From NCBI RefSeq assembly GCF_002775205.1, contig NC_036447.1, forward strand, positions 21,682,501 to 21,746,500: 64,000 nt of DNA. The letters are read 5' to 3'. A program made the position numbers and the translations under genes. The notes beneath the pieces were generated by a model that was not told the DNA's origin, made no database searches, and saw only the letters and a list, made by a program, of their open reading frames with translations. This document shows positions 55,609-64,000 of the stretch, one piece after another (within the stretch, counting starts at the first letter, position 1; the number at the start of each line of letters is the position of its first letter). The DNA comes from Xiphophorus maculatus. Lineage: Eukaryota; Chordata; Actinopteri; Cyprinodontiformes; Poeciliidae.

Positions 55609-58600
55609 ATGGCGTACAGATTTGACCAGAGCAAAGTTGGTGGAAAACAGGAACTTTCAGGTTTCATTTGAACTTATCGTTTATGTGCACATTGATACCT
55701 TTCTCCACATTAGCACTGAATATTCTTTAATGTTCCCCTTTTTTTTCTGTTTTGGTTTATATTACGCTGCAGATTCGTATCTCCAGAGGGACCCAAACAC
55801 TTCCTGGTGGGCTGACGGACAGGCCTGCAAAGAGCAAGGAGATTCCCTCAGGGTGGGTAAAAGAGAGGCTCAACTACCAAGCAAATCACTCGTCCTATCG
55901 AGCTTACTTCACAGCCTTTAATCTTTTTCTCCATTTTCTGGTAAAGTCATGAACATAAACTCTTAATGTATTTTATGTGGTAGCGCCACACAATAATACA
56001 CATTTGTGAAACGGAAGAAAAATGATGCTTAGTTTCTCAAATTTGTGGTGCATGTTTGCAGAATGGCACAACTCGCATAGAATGAACGGGTGACATTTGT
56101 CAACATACATTTTTATATCTTGCCACAGATTTTTAAATGGGTTCAGGTCTGGACTTTGACTGAGCCATTTTAACATATGAATGTGCTTTGATTTAAATTA
56201 GGAGGGTCAAATTTGGCTCTTCAGTATCTTATCGAGTTCTACTCATGTCTGCCTGAAATGATTAAAATCAAAGCAATTTAAGGTTTTACACTTGCATGAG
56301 GAGGAGCATCATGGCGAAAGCTGGAACCCTCCACTTGTGAAAGTAAAATCTGCTGTGCCTCACCTTGACATTTGGACATCAGTTCTGATGCCAGACAAAA
56401 AAACATTTTAAAAAAAATACAGATGGGTTTTATTTACAGGAATGAGAGTAAAACTGACTGAAAACAAATGTGTCATCCTCTCCGTTGGTATATCTCACAC
56501 AACACCCCCTTGACCCAAACCAAAAAACATGAAAGGTCAAAGGGTGTGAGGACTTTTTCATGGAACTGTGTCATCTTACAGGAGCAGCTCAGAGTCACGG
56601 ATGAGCATGTGGCCAGGCTTCAGGGAGATCTGAGAGCTGAGCGTTTAAAAGTAAGCCCAGTACTTTTGAGAGCGATAATTTCCTGATCGAGTTTACCTTA
56701 AGTGGCGCTCCCCTTCCTGTCAGAGTTCCCGTCTGCAGCTGCAGTGCAGCCAACAGGAGGCGGAGCTGAAGCGCAGAGAGATGCTCTGCAGTAGACTGAA
56801 GGAGAGGCTCTCACAGCTGACTGACAGACACAAAGGGCCATGTGAGACTTCAGAATCATTTCAAACAAACTTATTTAAAATAAGATTTATCGCATCGTTT
56901 TCTTTGTTCCTGATGCAGCTATAGAAGTAATAAACTTCCCTCCTGGAAGCAGAGGCAAAAGGGAGCAACTCAGCAAATCGGTCAGGTTTACTGCCAGGTA
57001 TGTGGACGGTTGCTTGTTAAAGGTCGCTGAGGTTTTGGCCTTTTGAGTTGGACCTCTCCTTCAGACTGCAGCTCTCTCCTCCTGACAGGCGAGAAGAGGC
57101 TGCGCTGCGCCTGATGCTGGAGCGCAGAGAGGCTGAGCTGAGGGAGGCCATGAAGCTGCGCCACTGCCTCACCACTCTGCTGCACGCACTGCGAGTCGAC
57201 ATGGAGCAGGTCAGAGAAGGGACGAGTGGCCAGCATCCATGGGTCAGTCCAGAAAAGGAAATACTATTAAACACTAGTAGCATTAGTAGGTACACATAGC
57301 ACTACTCTCTGCTCAAAACGGGTCGGTTCTTTTGTCCCAGTCAAGTCCTGAGTAAAGTCAACCTTTAGACATGAGTTACATTAATACAAACAAATTTATA
57401 AACAGTCAGGACAAGCCTTTTTAACTACAATTGAAGAAACATGAGGTATGCTAAAAAGTACATAACCTGGAGTGAAAGTTATTGATCTTTTTTGTGGCTG
57501 CCACAGTTTTTGGATGTTGCCCAAGATGGAGAGAAAAAGTTGGAGGAAACTGAAGCGGCGCTTGGCGAGCACCTGACTGGAGGAGTGGTTCAGAGCTGGA
57601 GGCTGGTGCAGAAGAAGCTGCAAAGCATCTTGTCCGAAGGTGAACGGCTGACAATAAATCTCGTGAGGTGTTTTTGTAACCAAACCAGTCGTCAAAAGCT
57701 GCAAGGAAATGATTCTGTCTGCAGGTCAAACAGCTGCTGGTACCGACCACGATAAGCTCATAGCTCAGCTGGAGATCGAACTGAAAGAAAGTCAGGAGGT
57801 GGTTAGATTGCAGCAGCAGCTTCTGCAGGTATCTGCCGCCTTTTTGTTAAAACATTCAGTGAGCCATGAATGGTCTGAGGGAGACCTGCTCTGGCTGCTT
57901 CTCATAGGACAGCCTGGTCTCCACAGTCCCATCCGAACTCTCAGATTCCTACTTTTTGGAGGAGTGGGAACGTCTTCAGATGTCCTGGGCAGAGCTGACT
58001 CATCAGAGGAGGACTTTTGAAAGGGAGCGCCAAGTGTTTACCGACGCTGCCATTCGACTGAGCCACGAGGTAAAATGGGGTTGAGGGTGAATTAGGATTA
58101 TCAGTAATCAATTATTCTGGTGATTAATCAGATAAAAGCAAGGTACATTCTACAAATTTTTTCTTTTAACATTTATGCCTTTTTATACAATATTGGAAAC
58201 GTATTAAACGATGCATTTTTTTGTTAACCAAGAAAATATTTAGTTGTTTAATAACTAAATATTAGTTATTAAATAACTAATATTATTTATAATATACCCA
58301 TATCCTAGGCCCATCTAGGCTTGCTTAAAATGTAAACTAGTCCACTGTCAATATGGTTTAGGCTAAACCATACGGTCAGTTAAAGGTGTTGAATGCAAAA
58401 TGTGTTTTTTTTCCTTTTTTCTTTTTTTTGGTGCAATTTTGGCCAAGTTACTGCTCTGAATATGTTTCAGCAAATGGCCTAAACTCGGTTATTTAAATAA
58501 TTTGTTGTTTTAGCCATAGATTAAAACCATAGGTTAAATTAAGTGGTTTGTTGTCGTGGGAGACCTTGCCTGTCAAATCAAGCACTTATTGAAATCATTC

Positions 58601-59480
58601 TACAAAAATGTGTATTTTGTCCACAGCGGCGTGACTTTGAACAACAACGGGGCCTGTTCTTGAAGCAGCAGTATCTGTGTGATTCGCCTTTGTTTCAAAG
58701 AGAAGCAACAAACCGGAGGGACAGCAGTGCTTTCAGTGAGTAAGGGTTGACCGTGTTGGGAATCATAAGCAAGGGACTGGATGAAGGTCCAGACTGAGAC
58801 GTGTGACTCTGTGTACTTGTATGTTTTATGTTCAGCACATTAATTTCACCTTTCAAATGTCTGTGGTGCAGATTTCTCTGGTGTGGGAGGAGCTAACTTA
58901 TCCGGCTGTCTTCCCATCAGTCCATCACCCAGCAACTCTGGGAACGTTGCTGCTCATGGATCACATGAGGGAAGGGTCAGAGTTCAAACGCCCAGCACAC
59001 CTCAGCTGTACTCCGCTCTCAATCTATCATACAATAACCAGTTAGTGTTCCCACAAAGTTGGTCAAATTTAATATGCAGTGCTTTACAGAGGTGTTTATA
59101 TAGCATTTGATGTTTTGGGTTTTTTTGTTTGATTTTTTTACGACCTCACAACTATGTCAAGATCTTTAGTTAGAATGTGAAAAAGTACAAATTCTACTGC
59201 AAGACGCTGTTTTGAGTTCCTGTGATGCAGGGCCTCCATCTTGCCCCAACCGTCTCCTGACCAACCAGCTGTGCAGATGGTTCAATGAAGAGTTTCTCAA
59301 TTTAAGGATTGAAAGAGTTTTGCTTCATATAATTATCTGGCTAAGCTCAGATCTTCATCAAGTTGAATAATGTTCTTCTTCCGCAGGTCCAGAGAAGCTG
59401 ATCACCACTTGGAGACGTGGGAGGGCGACGTTGACAGGAGACCACACACAACCTGGCCTTCATTTTTGAGCTGGTCGTGA
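55609..59480 (+). CDS. ssx2ip: SSX2IP/ADIP-like centriolar-satellite and adherens-junction protein
   Basis: Exons 55609-55660 (uncertain), 55773-55852, 56582-56650, 56724-56841, 56919-56997, 57089-57209, 57507-57639, 57725-57828, 57908-58069, 58627-58735, 58872-59040, 59387-59480 give up to 429 residues; human SSX2IP has 614. Mostly coiled coil. Matches to human: a CSRLKERLSQL block, EVINFPPGSRGKR, QEVVRLQQQLLQ, YFLEEWERLQMSWAEL, TFERERQVFTDAAIRL, FEQQRGLFLKQQ. SSX2IP binds afadin and alpha-actinin and acts in centrosome maturation and ciliogenesis. The first exon is doubtful: in one frame it gives an ATG start (MAYRFDQSKVGG) that splices in phase; in another it reads DLTRAKLVENRNFQ, which looks more like the family but does not splice in frame. 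The N-terminal third may be lost or lie in exons I missed. Confidence 0.82.
55985..56195 (-). mobile_element. Tc1-like transposase C-terminal fragment
   Basis: Minus strand encodes LKWLSQSPDLNPFKNLWQDI, the C-terminal DD34E signature of Tc1 transposases. The usual catalytic Glu (NPIENLW) is Lys here, so it is dead. It lies in an intron of the ssx2ip relative. Confidence 0.8.
58070..58626. other. Intron of the ssx2ip relative
   Basis: 557 bp, AT-rich, with inverted pairs such as gttatttaaataattt and taactaaatattagttatta. No exon. Confidence 0.55.
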
Positions 59481-59542
59481 TACAAACTGCTGCAGTTAAA
59501 GCACATTCCACATTTTTCAGTATTTGTCTTTTTAACAAATTT

Positions 59543-59548
59543 AATAAA
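59543..59548 (+). terminator. Polyadenylation signal of the ssx2ip relative
   Basis: AATAAA 63 bp past the stop codon, followed by a T-rich stretch. Confidence 0.75.
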
Positions 59549-60854
59549 AGCACTTATTTTGTTTTTAAAAACCTGGTTGTCAATCATTATGCACCGCTGA
59601 CTGATGTTTTGACACATTCACTGAATCTTACTACAAGTAAAATCGTCTCCTGACCGCCAGGCTCATGACTGCTTTCTGACGTTTGTTTTCTAACTTGAAT
59701 TCGAAAGCAAAAGAAACAATTATCCAGTCTTGATCTGGAAGGACAAGAAGTGCTATTTGTTTTTTCTATATCATAGTGTGTAAGATAAGCATAAATGCTA
59801 TCTTCTGACAATACCCAAGTAGCAGTGGATCAACACACGGAGGGAATATTAATAAAAGGCAATGAACAAATGTTTAAAGGGCAAATACAGTGGCAATATT
59901 TTCTTGATGCTAGAACCTCTGATAATCCCATATAGTTAAGAAACTTGTCCCAATGAAGCCTCTTCAGCTTGTATGGGACATCTGGAAGTAGGCCCATCTA
60001 GGTTGGGGCTCAGGGAGAAAATCATAAATCCTGTGTCATTCTGGGAGCACAGCGTCCTGTACTTCCACATAACGAAACAGATACGACTGCATCTGCGAAT
60101 CAATTTTCTTGCCCAAAAAAGTGTTTTAATGGAAATTTGTAGAGTGACTTCATGGATACTTAATGGAGAACAAGGAAATAAGCACTTTTTGCAGGAAAGA
60201 TCACAGCAGGAAATTGGAATTAGCTGTGGAAGTAATAAAAAGCAAAGATGGGTTTTTCTCCTTGTTCATAAAAGTTTTATCTTGTATATTTAATTCTCAG
60301 TGTTTATTTTTGTGTCCTATTTGTGTATCACTTTGTGTACGTCAAGGAGTATTTCGTTTTTAAAATAAAGAGATTGACACTGGAAATGTTTCTGCGTTAC
60401 ACTAACTTGGTGTAATTCTGCATAGACGCCATTAAAACTTACTAAACTATAATTATGGCGCTTCAGTAAACCATAGAAAGATCTGAAATGATCCAACAAC
60501 ACAGTAGAGTTTGAGAAAGAACAGTTTTGCCACTCTGACATGGTTCAGTTAAAACTGCAAAGTTTCCAATAACAATCAGATTCTGAAACTGAAAAGCCGG
60601 TAGACGGTATAAGTTTCTAAAAGTCCAGGAGTGGCAGGAAAGAGCTGGAATCATGTGGGATATGCTTAGAGGATAGTGAGAGGCGCACGCGTATGCTTGA
60701 GCTTTCCTGATTGGCTGTTGGCTCCCGGAGACTCCTCTGCTTAATTAGCAATCGCAAGTGTCTGTGCATTATTCTGTCGTCGTTTCACGTCTTTCTGGTA
60801 AAAACAACTCGCTCGCCAAGCAGACGAGAAAACAAACCCAGGGAAGGAGACGGA
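59549..60854. other. Intergenic region upstream of nanos3
   Basis: 1.3 kb without recognisable genes or repeats; it must contain the nanos3 promoter. The stretch gaggcgcacgcgtatgcttg with ttggctgttggc (60680-60722) is GC-richer and lies close upstream of the likely start site. Confidence 0.5.
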
Positions 60855-61487
60855 ATGAATGGCACGGTGTCGGGGCTCTTCCACCACCTACCGCGCTTCA
60901 TGGAGTCAAACAGCGAAAGTTTTCAGCCCTGGAGGGATTATATGGGACTGTCGGAGACGGTCAGAGAGATCTTGAGTCGGAACAGCACCGAGGAATCCGT
61001 CCTGCCACATCTCAAAGCGCATCACTCCCAACCCGACCATTTCAGCGGAACTTTAGGGTCGATGCGCATGAACGCAGAATCCTGCGAATCCCTGCTGTCT
61101 GGCTCCGCGACTGTGCTGAACCCAGAGGATATGTTTCGGTTCGCACCGCAGTCAGCCAGTGCCGATCCGCTGCAGACACCTACAACTGGTTCGAGTTGTC
61201 GCCCCAAGGACCGCAGGAGTACCGCGAGTCGCTTCAGGGCTCCGGCTCCAGAGCCGCCTGCGCGCCCCTCTTCCAAGTTCTGCAGTTTTTGTAAACATAA
61301 CGGTGAGTCCGAGCTGGTCTACGGATCCCACTGGCTGAAGAACCAGGCTGGAGAGGTTGTGTGTCCCTACCTGCGCCAGTACGTGTGTCCACTATGCGGC
61401 GCCACGGGGGCCAGAGCCCACACCAAGCGATTCTGTCCCAAAGTGGACAGCTCCTACAGCTCGGTGTACACCAAGACCAGGCGCTGA
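60855..61487 (+). CDS. nanos3: Nanos-family RNA-binding protein, nanos3
   Basis: Single-exon gene, 210 residues. Residues 23-38 ([16 protein letters not shown]) form the NOT1-interacting motif that recruits CCR4-NOT. Residues 143-194 are the Nanos zinc finger with exact spacing C-x2-C-x12-H-x10-C and C-x2-C-x7-H-x4-C ([34 protein letters not shown]). The downstream YSSVY tail and [10 protein letters not shown] favour NANOS3 over NANOS1. Known role: with Pumilio it represses mRNAs in primordial germ cells and supports their survival. The frame is open upstream to 60711; the Met at 60855 is preferred because it keeps the motif near the N-terminus, and the Met at 60900 is possible. The middle (about 100-140) is Ser/Pro-rich and disordered. 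Confidence 0.93.
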   Translation: MNGTVSGLFHHLPRFMESNSESFQPWRDYMGLSETVREILSRNSTEESVLPHLKAHHSQPDHFSGTLGSMRMNAESCESLLSGSATVLNPEDMFRFAPQSASADPLQTPTTGSSCRPKDRRSTASRFRAPAPEPPARPSSKFCSFCKHNGESELVYGSHWLKNQAGEVVCPYLRQYVCPLCGATGARAHTKRFCPKVDSSYSSVYTKTRR

Positions 61488-62460
61488 TTTAAACAAACAA
61501 AACAAAACAAAAAGAAGCTTCCCCCCTTTTTTTTCCTCCTTTGTGTGCATTTTAATTCAGTATAAGTGTGGCTTTTACTTTTGTGTGTTGCTTGCTTTGT
61601 ATTCTTATTTGCATGCTTTGTTTTTGTTTTTTTGTGCATGTTTTCTGTTTGGAGTTATTTAATTTAAACGCTGTCTGTTTGCAGTTTTGAATTTTGTACA
61701 AGAACTCAACAACAAAAAAGACTGTCAGATATTACAGTTGGGAGGAGAGAGGACAAAAAAAGGAAATTTTTGCTTTTTTGTTTTGTTGAATACTTTTAGA
61801 ACACGGTCAACACATGTCCAGGTCCATATACACTTTACCAAAATGTATTGAAGAACTATGACGAAACCAGCACTCTGGAAGAACTTCCAGCTTCACCAAT
61901 ATTACCCTTTTCTACAGTATGCTTACATAATGTGACCATGTCAGCATTTTAAGCTTTTAATGGGGCACCTTCTCTTCTGTGTACTGGATTCTGGGAGCAT
62001 GTTTGATTTGGAATATTTCCTATTTATGCCACTGTAGCTCATGTAAAGTTTGTAAATATTTCTGCCACTGTAGCTCATGTAAAGTTTGTAAATATTTCTG
62101 TGGTTCCAGTTATAAACAAGTGGCTAAACTTGAAATTGCATTTTTTTTTCTTGTCATTGCTAGTATAGTGACCAACACCTGAAATCTTCCACACACGATG
62201 CTGTAAAATGCAGATCATAAAAAAGCCTCGGCGTGTGTTTAGAACCTTGTTATGTTATGATGTCAGATTGTTTGTCCGAATGCCTGGCATACATGTAGAA
62301 GTGTCTTAAGTTTACGGTGAGCAATGTAAGATGGTGGTGAATGTGTGAAAGGTAAGGCAGACATTTTATATCAAAAAGATTGCATATGGAAGTTGAATGC
62401 AAGAGGCTTCTCTCAACTGGGGAGAATTTTTTTTATTTATTTTGCTTCACTACTTCCACA
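61488..62460 (+). other. nanos3 3' UTR region
   Basis: Contains a C/T-rich stretch (61519-61545), an exact 36-bp tandem duplication (62028-62099) with two Pumilio-type sites, and no clear AATAAA (only CATAAA near 62216). The 3' end of the transcript is not defined. No miR-430 seed match (GCACTTA) was seen. Confidence 0.5.
62028..62099 (+). repeat. Exact 36-bp tandem duplication with UGUAAAUA motifs
   Basis: Unit gccactgtagctcatgtaaa plus gtttgtaaatatttct, present twice without mismatch (62028-62063, 62064-62099). Each copy holds TGTAAATA (62051-62058 and 62087-62094), the Pumilio recognition element. About 560 bp past the nanos3 stop. Confidence 0.92.
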
Positions 62461-62790
62461 TTTAGTCTTTTTCCAACCCATTTTCTAACACCTTTGTCCC
62501 TAGTGGGGTCGAGAGGTGCTGGTGTCTATCTCCAGCTAACGTTCTGGGCGAGAGGTGGGGTCACCCTGTACAGGTCGCCAGTCTGTCGCAGGGCAACACA
62601 GAGACAGACAGGACAAACAACCATGCACACTCACACCTAGGGAGAATTTAGAGAGACCAATTTACCTAATTGTCATGTTTTTGGACTGTGGGAGGAAGCC
62701 GGTACAGCCGGAGTACCAGGAGAGAACCCACGCATGCACAGGGAGAACATGCAAACTCCGTTTGTGCGTCCATGCGCGTTGCTGCATAAG
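62460..62790 (+). mobile_element. RTE-type LINE 3' region or related teleost repeat
   Basis: ccattttctaacacctttgt, ggtcgccagtctgtcgcagg, gtttttggactgtgggagg and gggagaacatgcaaactccg are the hallmark blocks of a very common teleost repeat that I associate with RTE-clade LINEs. A shorter reverse copy is at 38095-38210. Confidence 0.65.
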
Positions 62791-63092
62791 AGTAAACGCA
62801 GACCTCTAACTTTAACTGTTTTACTGCATTATTTATGGTAGCACAACCGTGCTACCAGCCAGTGGTAGTCAGCCAGTGCTGACTACGAGTTTGTGATTTT
62901 CTTCATCCGTTCCAAAAACTGTCACTTAAATTTTAAACTCTTGTAGGGCAGTGGCTTAAATCGTCAGCGGATGCCACCAGAGTGTTAGATTTGTTCTTTG
63001 AGTTGTGGAAGTTGGTGAAGTGTGTCCGTTGAGGAACACCGTACTTGGCGTCAGTTACGGTGCGCTGGCAGAACAACGGTCAGTATCTGCTG

Positions 63093-63485
63093 TGACGGTA
63101 AGCAACGCTGACCGCCAGCTCCTCAATGTAGCCACATGTTACTTTTAATGTCCAAGTAGTTAGTTTTGTATCGTTTTGTCTTTTTCTTCTTTTTTTAAAA
63201 AAAATATGCTGTATATGTTAAACAAAAAAAAATAATAGTAACTGAGTTAATGAGACTTATATTGACACGCAGTATTTGCTGAAGGCGAAGCCGCTGCGCT
63301 GTCGGTTGGTCCGGATAAACGGTCTGAACCACGATCTCAACCGCCGTGTGTGTCCGAGTCCTGCCTCAAGTTTCCTTCCGACAGCCACCATTAAAGAAAA
63401 CACAACGCAGAGTCTAAGGAACAGCGAGGTGTCGTCTCACACGGACAGGGTTACATCTTTGGTGCCGTGACCCGGATCGTGGTGC
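63093..63485 (+). mobile_element. Possible LTR retroelement fossil (BEL/Pao-like terminal repeat)
   Basis: Begins near tgtgacggtaagcaacg; a primer-binding-site-like ttggtgccgtgacccgg lies near 63460-63476. No second LTR or internal genes are recognised before the window ends, so this could be a lone or partial old copy. Weak assignment from wording only. Confidence 0.25.
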
Positions 63486-63659
63486 TTCAAGATCACCCAG
63501 GCAACAACGCCAGCAGCCCGGTTACCCAACGGTTTCGTTCTGGTAGTTTGTTGAGTGTCTGACAATCTTGAGTTAGCCTGTGAAGCTGAAGCTGCAACCT
63601 ATTATTTTAGTGTCACTTTTATTGCACTGTTTAAGGTAGTAAAAAAAAAATTTGTTTTT

Positions 63660-63930
63660 GAACTACATTTTGTTTGAAATATTTATTCTATTGTGATATC
63701 CTGTTTTTTTTTTTGTCTAATTAGAATTTTGGGAGTGCGTTAAGATAATTTAATTATTTATGTATCTTTGATTCATAGCGAGAAGGGGGGAAAAAGAGTA
63801 AATAATTACATTTTGTTTGAAATATTTATTACATTGTGATTCTATTCTGATAATTTATATAAGTTTAACTGGAATTTTGGGAGTGATTTAAAATAACTGT
63901 GCCACACAATTATTTATGTATTTATTTATT
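63660..63930. repeat. Imperfect tandem duplication, about 145-bp unit
   Basis: acattttgtttgaaatattt, gaattttgggagtg and aattatttatgtat occur in the same order at about 63664-63770 and 63809-63925. Confidence 0.75.
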
Positions 63931-64000
63931 CACAATTAAACACTTAAAAAGGGGACGTACACATACAAACATACATTCTGGCAGTCTACATAAAATAATA

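Larger units (their letters stand above)
62791..64000. other. Window end, no gene seen
   Basis: AT-rich with a GC-richer island at 63270-63540 (LTR-like) and an imperfect local duplication (63660-63930). The open frame 63276-63470 has no recognisable protein features. Confidence 0.5.

Noticed and set aside
60855-61487. nanos1 instead of nanos3
   Set aside because: [10 protein letters not shown], the CPLCGATG context and the SVY tail fit NANOS3. I kept a small doubt because fish nanos paralogues are similar.
60711-61487. 258-residue start for nanos3
   Set aside because: The upstream extension ([12 protein letters not shown]...) has no family counterpart and would move the NOT1-interacting motif far from the N-terminus.

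Overview
The window is vertebrate nuclear DNA and reads as a ray-finned (teleost) fish. Genes are split into many short exons with GT/AG introns. One gene looks like the fish Gv-class G-protein alpha subunit, a class reported as absent from tetrapods. The repeats are typical of fish: Tc1-like remnants, hAT-like MITEs, L2/Rex1-type and RTE-type LINE tails, tRNA-type SINEs and long (TG)n tracts. I cannot name the species; a percomorph is a reasonable guess.

Layout. 1-22747 (+): seven 3' exons of a heterotrimeric G-protein alpha subunit, probably gnav1, whose P-loop exons lie before the window. Its large introns hold microsatellites, MITEs and a 1.1-kb 9/18-bp satellite. 24037-24907 (-): neuropeptide B (npb), two exons with a TATA box, tail-to-tail with gnav1. 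26294-32550 (-): sgsh (N-sulfoglucosamine sulfohydrolase), nine exons. 33467-38894 (+): slc26a11 (anion exchanger with STAS domain), thirteen coding exons. sgsh and slc26a11 are head to head, as in human, across a promoter region with a perfect palindromic CLEAR (TFEB-type) E-box. 42011-45894 (+): a secreted EGF/SRCR/ZP-domain protein of uromodulin/DMBT1 type, flanked by broken duplicate pieces of itself and of slc26a11. 46400-50300: transposon debris (Tc1, L2/Rex1 LINE). 50622-51299 (+): a G-protein gamma subunit, closest to gng5. 55609-59480 (+): an ssx2ip (ADIP) relative with an apparently short N-terminus. 60855-61487 (+): intronless nanos3. The last 1.5 kb holds an RTE-type repeat, an LTR-like stretch and a local duplication.

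How genes relate. sgsh and slc26a11 probably share a promoter; the CLEAR box fits the lysosomal role of SGSH. gng5 and ssx2ip relatives also neighbour each other in human (from memory), which supports both names. Gnav1 and the gamma subunit are parts of the same class of complex, but nothing in the sequence ties their expression together. nanos3 has a conserved NOT1-interacting motif and a perfect Nanos zinc finger; its 3' UTR region has an exact 36-bp tandem duplication that doubles a Pumilio-type UGUAAAUA site.

Exon limits were read by eye from splice consensus, reading frame and remembered protein families. No alignment or database search was run.
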